In this document: in pieces, positions 55,033 through 64,000 of the stretch | Numbering within the stretch: the first letter of the stretch is position 1 | How the letters are laid out: the number at the start of each line of letters is the position of its first letter | Assembly (NCBI GenBank): GCA_949130485.1 | Contig: OX422194.1 | Span: 6,608,699 to 6,672,698 of the forward strand | DNA from: Agelas oroides | Taxonomy: Eukaryota > Porifera > Demospongiae > Agelasida > Agelasidae | Direction: 5' to 3' | Length of the DNA: 64,000 nt | Made by a program: the position numbers and the translations under genes | The notes under the pieces: model-generated | Told to the model about the DNA's origin: nothing | What the model saw: the letters and a program-made list of their open reading frames with translations, nothing else | Databases searched by the model: none

Positions 55033-57070
55033 GCATTTACTTACAAACCATATGGCAAGATATAACATGTAGTTTTGGCTATATATCATGGGCCATTGGA
55101 CCATGCTCAAATTCTCCCCCTGTCCCCCACATCAATTACTTGGAAGCCATGTTGAGGTGAGATATATAAAAACAGCTATCTTGTACAGTTTAGGCTAGCA
55201 ATTGGGCCATGTATGCTCAAAATTATTTCATAAACATGTGAAAAAGTCCATGCATGGATACTGCCAAATGTTGCTAAGCAAATTATCTATAGGTTTTCTG
55301 TCTGGGCGTGCCATGAACTGTGAGCAGTTGCCATTATTCTTCTGATGTTACATCAGAAGAGGCTACAGAACTTCACCACGTGTGTACCACATACATAGTA
55401 GAAGTAGATTATTGATGATGTCATACATGAAGTAGTATTATACAGTCATTGTGTACTGGCATGGTGCTGCAATAACAAACTGATCTGTGCATATTTGCTA
55501 GAAAAAAAATTCAAATTGTACACAAAGAACTTCATCTATATACAGAATGTACCAGAATAGTAATTGGTGCTTTTACTACACATAAGTTATTGTGTGCACT
55601 TAGCCTGCAAACAGTGAGGTGTTCTTAAAATGTCATTCAAAGTGGTTCACACGCAAATAGAGTGATCCAAAGAGTGATTCTCCTTCTGTTTCCCATTTCT
55701 GTAGTGTCAGTACATTATTGAGACTTCACGGTGCCATCATATTGGCATCACTTAACATCATGGTATCCCTACATTCCTCTCCTTGGAGGTCACAATTGCA
55801 ACACTCATACCCCTACACTATATCACACCTTCACTTGCCTTCACTTGGCCAGCTGAAGGAGAGTGATGGTAACACTTTTTTTTTCTTTTATGATGGTAAC
55901 ACTGTTACAGGATGCATATGTGCATAGAGATGGAGGAAGGAGGAGAGAAGGAGGGTAGAAAGAAAATGGAAGATTGGAAGAAAATGGGAGGGGGAGGAGG
56001 AGGAAGAGAAGGAGGAATGCAGCAACGGGGAACACATTAAAGAAGCAGGAGGAGAAGAAAGGGAAGGTGTTCAGATTGCCTGCTAGTGCTACATGTGTAT
56101 ATTACATCACTATCTTTAGGTGGGGTACATGTTTGTTATAAATAGGGCATCTGGATGTAGCTGCATGTGTGTATATACACACACATGTATTAATATGTTT
56201 GGACTACCGCCCGTTCTTATGCGCTCTTGATACAGCTATAGCTGGGTCATTATACTTGTATGCATTGCTACATTGCCACCACACTCTGCATGCAACTTTG
56301 TACATCTGCTTTTGTGATGAATGCAATACTATATGGTAAAACCTACAGTTCAACACCCCTTCTTCCTCCATCTTGCTTCTCCATATCTCCTTCTTCCTCC
56401 ACAAACAGGTCTGTGTATAAGATTGTTGCATGCTTCACATTTGTCTATAATGAAATGATCTCCCTAGTAGCATTGATCTGTGTACACATGCATTAAGTGC
56501 ATTAGCTACATATTACATATGTAACATGCTGCACCACAGTGCATTAGTTGTACACTATCGATTAGGGCTGGGAGGCCTATAGGCTTACAATGATAGAGCT
56601 AAAAGGTGGCTGCTGCAGGTATATATTTACTCAGTTCACACAAAGCCCAAATGGTAGCAGATTTCTGCAGTTATGAGTTCTGGTGCTCTGTGTTCCATTC
56701 AGTTAAGTTCTTTATAGTAGTATTGTTTTAGTTAACTAAAACCAAAACTAAAACGCATCATAAAACCTTTTAGTAATTAAAACTAAAATTGATGCTGCCT
56801 TGGTCCATTAATTAAAAACTACAATCAAACTAATTCGAAATCAGCCAAAAATGGTAGTTAATTAAAACTAAAAGTGCTAATACTAACCCTTAGCCTAAAC
56901 CCCACATCTAAAATCACCAGCAGCCCCACCCTCCTTCCTGTTGGCCCGCTAACGGTAGTTCTTGTATCTCAGATTATGCTGTATGTTGGGTTTCTTGTGT
57001 TTCTCACATTTTTCAGGCTTATAGTTGTGTGTGTGTGTTTGTGGGGGGTTCTTGTGTTTCTCAGGCTTAT

Positions 57071-57107
<37 letters not shown>

Positions 57108-57400
57108 TGTATCTAGGTTTCTTGTGAATCTTTCATTTCTCAGGTTTATACTGCATGTGTGTGTTTTCTTGTGTTTTTCGTGTTTCTTGTGTTTCTCTTG
57201 TTTCAGCTTGTGATTACTTACTGACATCATATTGATATCATTCCTTCTGAACAATCACATTAAGTCTTAGAAAACTTACTTCGGGACTGTAGCATGAGCT
57301 GTCTACACATTCAAATTTCTTACCGTATACTGAGGCATTTGACAAGTTGTATTCATACATGATCTATACCCAGGGTTACATGATCTCTTTTCACCATCAC
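54665..57400. other. 3' flank, copy B
   Basis: No gene. Poly-C of about 30 at 55000-55030, a GGA-rich stretch around 55930-56060, and (GT)n at 57074-57105. The 2.2-kb insertion of copy A is absent. Confidence 0.65.
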
Positions 57401-57484
57401 TTCTCCCTTCCCCTCCTTCCTCTCCCCCTCTCCCTTTACCCTCCCCCTTCCTATGCTCTCACCCTTTCCTTCTCTTCTTTCCAG

Positions 57485-57808
57485 CTCCTCCTGGTCAGGT
57501 GGACAATGCCACAGTGAGATCAGAAAATCTCAGCTTGAGGAGAACACGACTAACCTGGGATGCACCAGAAAACAACAATGCCCGCATCACCAACTGCTGG
57601 ATTACCTACTGCATTCCTATCATAGACTCCTTCCTTACTGACACCTGTCTGAGACTGACAACCATCTCTGTACGAAATCCTGCAGTTCCCACAGAGAACC
57701 TCACAGATATTAACCCACTGAGGATGTACAGGGTCACCATCCAGGCAGAGAATACTGCTGGCAGAGGACCTGAGTCACAGCCATACTTTTTTGACAGTGC
57801 CAGTGCTG
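57485..57808 (+). CDS. Copy B: complete FN3 domain exon
   Basis: 324 nt, phase 1 to 1, donor GTAGGT. Twin of 26271-26591 with one added codon (LTTISV). No following exons of gene 2 remain in copy B, so it may be orphaned. Confidence 0.8.
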
Positions 57809-58169
57809 GTAGGTTATACAATGGATTGTAAGTTAGTCACTTTAGTAATGTGACCAATCAGGTGAAGATGTAACAGAATGAGAAAGATGGTAGATTGTTG
57901 CCAGATTCAAAATCATTCACCCTCCGTGTCAACATAAAGCCATGTTAGTGATAACTTACTAACTAGTCATATTCACAAAAAGTATATGTTTAAAAACTAG
58001 GCTGCTGGACTTGATCAATATGATGCAGTTTGGGGACAAACTCTTCATTGTGTTGTTCACATACATGGGTACAACTCAATGAGGGGAGGGTGATCCAAGA
58101 GCAGATTGTCATAGGTCCATACAAAGGAGCTGTACAATAATAACTTGGGCCCTGTCCACAAAACACTTG

Positions 58170-60775
58170 AATAGATATAATCACGCACAAGAAAACATAT
58201 GCACACGTACTAAAAACAATGTTCAGGTGAAAGTGTTGTTCCTAGAACACCAGATCTTGTATGATCCTAGGATGGCTTGCTGTGATGTGTCCAATAGCAG
58301 TTTGCGGAATTCTGGGCGGCGTAGTTTGAGGATGTCACAGAGTCTCAGGAACCCAGACATATTTGGAAGGCCTCTTGATCCCACCTCTACCATTATCAGA
58401 GTGGATGTGTATCCTGCCTTCCGCATTTCGGCAATCAGGTCATGGTACCGGTCCTCTTTCCTTGTGATTGCTGTCTCATATATATATAGGAAGTTTCAAA
58501 GCAGACCGTTAGCTCCACCAGTGTAAGGGTCTTCTGATCATCATTCCACCACACAATGTCCGGTCTGAGGTCTGTAGCTGCAATGTGGGTTGGGAATGAA
58601 TAGCCATCGGACAGATCCACAGTCATGGAGGTGGAGGAAGGCAGACAATCTCTGATGGTGTTGGCCATTGCCTGTAGAACCCGATTGTGTCGATCATCGT
58701 ATCGTCGGAGATCTAGTGCAACCTTGCAATTATTCAGGACATGAATCAGGTTCTGATCAGGCTGGTGGCATGAGCTGGAAGAACACTTCTTCCACAGGTG
58801 GAGATTGGCATTGTGGGGGAGAACGTCATGAGTCACATTGAGAGCAAACTTGAACACATGTTGTGGGAGGGACTGGATATGGATTTAGCCCAGGTAGATG
58901 CTGCTTCAGGTGTGGCAAATCCTCATCATCTGACCCTGTCATGGGAGGCCTTTGAGGTTCTCTAGCCGGCTTTCATCTTCATCTTCCTCATGGACACAAT
59001 TCGAAGAGCCCTCCTTGTCCAAGATGGGACATCCTTCATTGCTTCTTGCACCACCATTGCTGGACGGAACTTCTTCCTCTTGCTTGCCATCTCCGACTTG
59101 AGGTTCTCCTCTGCAATGAATCCCACCGTAGAGTCACCAGATGTGAGTAGCTGGCACTGTCTTGACACTTGGAGGTGTGAAGAGGGAGAAGGCAGGTTTA
59201 GGCCCCCATCACGTTGGGGAAGGTAGAGATGGCTAGTGTTGGCTGACTTGGCCAGACCCACCCACTTCTTCAGGAACCTTGTCATCATTGAATCAGCTCT
59301 CTCTCTATTCAAGTTAGTGGGTATTCGTAGATTGTTAGGAGCCAGTTTAGCCTTGGACAAATACCCAGCTTGAACAGCTTAAGCTTCTGGTGGCGGGTCA
59401 CAAGACATCCATCAACAGCTTGTAGAAGGTGCTTCAACCTTGTCGTCAGTTCTTGATTTGCAGCAGATGTATCACTTGGCATTTGGACCTTCATCCCCAG
59501 GAAGTTGATGGATTTGTTCCCAATGAATGGGATTGGCTGGCCATCAACTACAAGCTGTGGGTCCACAACCCTGCCGGAAGAGCCCCCGATGGTGAGGCAG
59601 TGGCACTTTGGCACCTTAGCTCTCATGCCTGACCACAGCAGCCACTGGTTGGTAGTGTTGAGGAGATACTGGCATGCAGCTGGGCTGTTTGCGATAAGAC
59701 TCATCCGCATATTGTAGGAGGTTGATCTGGTGGTTTGGCTTGAGAGTGTAAGCAAGGTTGGTGTGCTGCTTCAGGGTGTCAACGAGCGTGTTGATAACGG
59801 TGTTAAATATCACCACTGAAAAAGGATCCCCTTGGTATACACCAATCTAGAGGGGAATGGCAGGAGTTGACTACTCAGCAGTGATAACACTGGCAGATAG
59901 ATCCCTATAGAGGGCTTGCACCATCAATCGGAGTTCTGTTGGTGCATGAGGGAGAAGTCAATGAGTGAGTGATGGACAATGCCATATGGATTGGAAAGGT
60001 CCAACCAACACACTGTTAGAGACTTGTGGTTTGTCCTAGCATCTTGCATGATGGAGGCCAGCTTGGATTGGTGTTCTAGGCACCCAGGTGTGGCTGTCAT
60101 AAAGGCCTTCTGGACAGATCTGTCAAGGTACTTCTTGGACAGGATGAACTTGAGCCATCTGTTCTTCAGAATTGTCATGAACAGCTTGCCAACACAGGAA
60201 GTGAGGGCAATCAGGCGTAAGTTGGAAGGCTCTCTTGGGTCAAGTGCTGAGGACTTCCCAATCAGCTTGATCCCAGCAAGTTTCCAGCTGGTGGGGATGG
60301 TTGATGCTGACCAGCAGCACTGAAAGAGACTCAACAAGGCATGGGTGAGAGATGGGCATCTCTTGAATACCTGGTATGGGATCTGGTCAAACGGAGCCGG
60401 TGTAGAGGATGACCTAGCTCTTTTGATGACTGTCTGGATTTCAGGTATGGAGATTGGAACATCATTGAACTCCACTGATGGTGCACTGGTTGTGGGCATC
60501 CATGGTGGAGTATGGTACTTGTGGGGTGAGGATTGGTAAGTGCTGGAGAAATACTCATGTGCCTGTTCTCCACTGAACTGGGGAGGAACTCCGCTTGCCT
60601 GATTGTCATCCAAAACTTCTGCAAACTTCAAAATGTTTTTGTGGCATCTTTGTCTCTCCCTCTTAGCCCTATTGTGTTGTGCTTGGATTGCTTCTTCAGC
60701 TTGTTCTGTTGGTGCACAAGGTCAAAGAAGTTTCTTGCTATGGACCTAATCTCCTCCTGAGGAAATCCCTATACC
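58170..60775 (-). pseudogene. LINE with reverse transcriptase and C-terminal restriction-like endonuclease
   Basis: Broken minus-strand frames, reading 60631 down to 58220. RT fingers/palm carry SIPEIQTVIKRARSSSTPAP, a SWKLAGIKLIGK segment and motif A CWLDLSNPYG. Motif C is YADE instead of YADD. A thumb region follows. Next is a Cys/His motif (CSSSSCHQPDQNLIHVLNNC, C-x4-C-x8-H-x4-C), then RPDIVWWNDDQKTLTLVEL, a PD-(D/E)-type endonuclease motif, and VGSRGL near the end. This domain order belongs to the R2/NeSL/CRE-like group of LINEs with restriction-like endonuclease. Frameshifts and the YADE change make it inactive. Confidence 0.83.
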
Positions 60776-60829
60776 AGGTAGGTATAATGTCAGTTGTATA
60801 CCTTATGGTCAGGATGAGGAGGGAAGGAG

Positions 60830-60966
60830 AGAGAGGGAGGGAGGGGGGGGGGGGGGGGGGGGGGGGGGAGGGAGGGAGGGAGGGAGGGAGGGAGGGAGGG
60901 AGGGAGGGAGGGAGGGAGGGAGGGAGGGAGGGAGGGAGGGAGGGAGGGAGGGAGGGAGGGAGGGAG
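60830..60966. repeat. (GGGA)n and poly-G microsatellite
   Basis: A roughly 23-G run followed by about 24 GGGA repeats. Expanded relative to the matching tract in copy A. Confidence 0.96.
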
Positions 60967-61599
60967 GAAACAAAGGAGGGAGTTATAAATGGCACAAATT
61001 TCATCACATGTTATGGAGATCTGAATGCAGACACTTGCTGTTCACGTGAAATGAAACTGTATAGAAATGAAAAGTACTGAAGTGCTGGACCCTCGGCGCA
61101 GATACTGGGTGCAATTCATGCTGGGGATGACATGGGGCTAGCGGTTATCAGAGAGTCGGTAGACTCTCTATGTAGGGATGGCACCAACGCGCAATATATG
61201 CAATACTTAAAAAAGCCGTATAACTTATCCACAAACAAGCAAAAAGTTTATTTAAGCATCCAGGCTTCCTCTTTGAGTGCCTTTGTGATCAGCAAGACTC
61301 ATATAAGTGGCCAAAAGCCACGCGGAAGACAGCTAAACGCAAAAGTGTGCGATAGCAAAAGTGCGTATTCTTCTTTCTTCGTTACGACTTTTGTTCAAAC
61401 AACAATAACTCAAAAACGGTTCAAGCACTCACCGTAATTTTAGCACGAAACTGATGCTCATCACAGCGCGGAGCTCTACGATCACTCAGCGTCTTCATAG
61501 CTTCAAGTTCACCCTGGTCAACAAAAGCCATTCACAACACTCTGAGGCTGCTGTGCGTTGCTTAGAATGCCATTTTCTAATTTTGTACGCATGCGCACA

Positions 61600-61652
61600 C
61601 GAAGTCTCGTTCCCAGACCAAAGACCACGGTCATTGGTCTGGAAGCGAGACT
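61600..61652. mobile_element. Hairpin-family element
   Basis: GTCTCGTTCCCAGACC...GGTCTGGAAGCGAGAC, imperfect. The same insertion is at about 24597-24648, so it predates the duplication of the host repeat. Confidence 0.65.
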
Positions 61653-61913
61653 AGTACACACGCGCGAAATCGCCAGCGGGCAGTACGCTTGGCTGTCACG
61701 GTCTTTTCCTCCCGCCGGCATTGGGCAAGGCTTATGAACACTACGTAGGTAAGGCGCTGCATTCAGCTGCCTACTTGTAGCTACACTAAAAATAGCCTTT
61801 GAACTGTAAAGCTAGGATGGTCAGTTGTCAGTAGGATAGTAGTTTCTGTGCTGCAGCTGGTCAGTCGTCATGTGATTGACAACTGAAATTGGTTTCACAA
61901 AGTTTGGTAGGAA

Positions 61914-62400
61914 GAGTGGTTGGCCCTTCATCAGGTTCTAGCTGGCTATATTACACATAGGCCTAATTGAGTGGTTGGCCCTTCATCAGGTTCTAGCTGG
62001 CTATATTACACATAGGCCTAATTGAGTGGTTGGCCCTTCATCAGGTTCTAGCTGGCTATATTATGCGCCTATCAATGTTATGCCCCACTACCCCCTGTAC
62101 GGGCTATAGTGGGGCAAGGTGGGGATTTGACTAATTTAAATATCAATTTCCCCAATATACGGGACATACCCTATAATCAAATCCCCTTGCAGAGGGTGGG
62201 GGATTACTGGGGATTTGACACACGCAATGTAAATGTGCAGTATACGGAGACCATTGCCGTATTCAAGATGTCTTCAGAGGTAATCAAATGCCCGACTATA
62301 GGGGCAGCCTCCTTCGGTCAAAGCCCCTATATTGCCCGCCATCTGCCCGTACGGGGGGTAGTGGGGCATAATATTGATAGGCGCATTACACATAGGCCTA
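61914..62400. repeat. 55-bp tandem repeat, three copies, the third interrupted
   Basis: Unit GAGTGGTTGGCCCTTCATCA... starts at 61914, 61969 and 62024. The third copy is split by the MITE at 62064-62385, which gives the exact pre-insertion sequence. Confidence 0.93.
62064..62385. mobile_element. Harbinger-type MITE with TTA target duplication
   Basis: 322 bp with 41-bp inverted ends (TGCGCCTATCAATGTTATGC... with two mismatches). Flanked by TTA at 62061-62063 and 62386-62388. Comparison with the neighbouring tandem units (GGCTATATTACACATAGG) proves the insertion. TTA duplications are typical of PIF/Harbinger transposons. The interior is non-coding. Confidence 0.85.
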
Positions 62401-62508
62401 ACATGCCTGGAACCACTACTAAACTGTCAACGCCGTTTCAAGTTCTGGTGTTGTGATTACACTTACGTGTAACTGTAACTGAGATTAACATCAAAAAAGT
62501 ACAGAAAC

Positions 62509-63105
62509 AAGACTTAAAAAACATTAAAAATGTAAAAAGATGTAGGGATGGCATGCCAAAAAGTATGCAAACAAGGTAGGGATAATGCATGAAAGCAAAG
62601 GTCAACATATTGGCAAAGCCCCATCCCTACATCTTTTTCACACTACAGTTGATGCAATGCTGCTAGATCATATTAGCCTCGTCCCTGAGCCAACATGTGG
62701 GAGAAGGAATGTGGCCTGGGGACGAGGTTAAAACCATGCCATGTACTTTAACGACACTATCATAAGTCTGCAGTCTACTCCAACTCACTGCTTAAGTTGT
62801 TGAAGAGGTTTTGTATAACATAATGCTACCAAGAGGGTCATACTAGCCTCATTACCAGGCCATGTGGGAGGAGGAGGTGGCCTCAGAACGAGGCTACAGC
62901 CATGAACTGCCAGTAATAAAGGTTGTGAACTTGTGGTACGTTTTACGAAGACCCCCATGCACTAACTGTAGTGTGAAAAAGATGTAGGGATGGGGCTTTG
63001 CCAATATGTTGACCTTTGCTTTCATGCATTATCCCTACCTTGTTTGCATACTTTTTGGCATGCCATCCCTACATCTTTTTACATTTTTAATGTTTTTTAA
63101 GTCTT
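62509..63105. mobile_element. Foldback element, copy 2
   Basis: Arms at 62509-62652 and 62962-63105 are inverted repeats. The core between them contains a hairpin-family copy near 62844-62896. Homologous to 25058-25688, but the cores differ. Confidence 0.8.
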
Positions 63106-64000
63106 GTAGATGTAGAGCTAGTTCATTTCAGCAGCTAATTGTAAGCTGGAATGCAATGGAGAATGTAATTAGGGCAGTACATGTACGTAACTGTGCAAGT
63201 TATATCAGAGCATGTGTGTGTCCAACCTCCTCTGCATCTGATGAAGTTTAACAAATTTTGTTCATGGTAAGTTCTATTTATGCATTCCAGGCTTATTATA
63301 GTCTTAAATCATTGCACATTATAACGACAATCACAGGCTATCTCTGAAGTCAACAGAGCAGTGACAAAACAGCTCAATGGTATAAATTGCTCATAATCAG
63401 CATTGTCAAGTCGGGTCAAAGTTAACAAGCGTGCTAGCAAGCCCTGGGCAGTGCCAGTCAGTGGTTTGAATTGTGTACATAGCGTGTAACTAGGCTGGAT
63501 TGGAACTGACCCACGTGGACGCAGAAAACCCTTTCATAGAATGGCCGGCGCGCGCGCAGCCTGCGGCTGCGCTGCGACCAGTACTCCCGGGATCCCAGCC
63601 CAGGGCGTGAACTCGTTCCCAGACCAGAATATGGCTGACTAGCGGTCGCCGTGGCAAATGAACTGCAGCATAACTCTTGAACGAAACGTTCTTGGCGAAA
63701 TCGGCTCAATTTAAACACATCCTCATTCAGTTTAAAGCCTATCTGTGTTCAAACTTCAGAGATTTAGCCGCCTGGTAAGCCAAGCTAGTTGTAACACACA
63801 GACACACAGACAGACACACAGACAAACGAAGTACTGTAACCCTCGCTGCGCATGCGCGCCGAGGGTTAATGAGTTTACTAAACAGTTACTAAATTGCATC
63901 ACAACTTGCTAGCTATTACAGTGGATTGCGGCTGCGTTCGAAATTTCCGTGAATCCGTACGTCCGTAACTAGCTGTGACTCGCGTAATGTACGCAAAATA
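63106..64000. other. End of window, no gene seen
   Basis: A GC-rich patch at 63541-63610, half of a hairpin-family element near 63612-63630, and a short (CACAGA)n stretch at 63797-63830. Copy B homology ends at about 63911 and the rest is unique. Confidence 0.5.

Larger units (their letters stand above)
61067..63868. mobile_element. 2.8-kb composite insertion unique to copy B
   Basis: Copy A reads GAAATGAGTTTACTAAAC through this point; copy B is interrupted and resumes at AATGAGTTTAC. This suggests AATGA is duplicated. The ends share ACCCTCGGCGC in inverted orientation (left near 61089, right near 63862). The inside repeats blocks of 24078-25690 and carries nested elements. No transposase recognised. 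Confidence 0.62.
49592..63911. repeat. Segmental duplication, copy B
   Basis: Counterpart of 11578-30926. Lacks the gypsy element (empty site about 49611-49625), the N gap, the 2.2-kb insertion, and everything equivalent to 27.09-30.36 kb. Its LINE is about 2.4 kb longer at 57826-60297, and a 2.8-kb insertion is at 61067-63868. Confidence 0.9.

Noticed and set aside
62109..62456. 115-codon frame
   Set aside because: Lies almost wholly inside the Harbinger MITE and crosses its border.

Overview
This window is animal nuclear DNA: introns with GT/AG borders, phase-1 fibronectin type III (FN3) exons, satellites, many transposons and a 200-N assembly gap. The gene families (FN3 receptors whose ectodomain resembles that of receptor tyrosine phosphatases) and the transposon mix (Ty3/gypsy, DIRS-like, a LINE with a restriction-like endonuclease, swarms of tiny hairpin elements) suggest an early-branching metazoan. 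A demosponge is my best guess; this is inference, not proof. I see no CRISPR array, operon or bacterial gene.

Layout. 1-5.6 kb is a 34-bp satellite with higher-order repeats. 6.7-7.9 kb is a long-inverted-repeat element. 8.4-21.4 kb holds gene 1 on the plus strand, whose 5' end is not visible: FN3 domain, phosphatase-receptor-like extracellular exons, a Cys-containing membrane-proximal domain, one membrane span and a short tail with an NPxY motif. A young, apparently intact gypsy element (11.6-16.1 kb, minus strand) sits in one intron. 26.3-29.1 kb is gene 2, an older relative of gene 1 that is damaged or re-spliced and invaded by a LINE. 32.6-38.4 kb holds a decayed mucin-like paralog, a 54-bp tandem array, and gene 3: a mucin-like single-pass protein that shares the tail exon of genes 1 and 2 but has an expanded tyrosine-repeat tail. 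38.4-42.2 kb carries small transposons. 42.2-49.6 kb is a degenerate DIRS/Ngaro-like element with split direct repeats, largely filled with a hairpin-forming repeat array. 49.6 kb to the end is a second copy (copy B) of 11.6-30.9 kb (copy A), with its own insertions, deletions and a frameshift in the membrane span.

How the genes fit together. Four copies of one cytoplasmic tail exon end four receptor-like genes or gene remnants. Each carries YEDL, NPEY and YEIP-type tyrosine motifs; gene 3 multiplies them with a 17-residue repeat. The plausible common theme is a locally duplicated family of cell-surface proteins that vary the ectodomain and keep a phosphotyrosine docking tail. Function is inferred from motifs only.

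Exon coordinates come from splice sites, reading phase and comparison between the paralogous copies. No transcript evidence was available.
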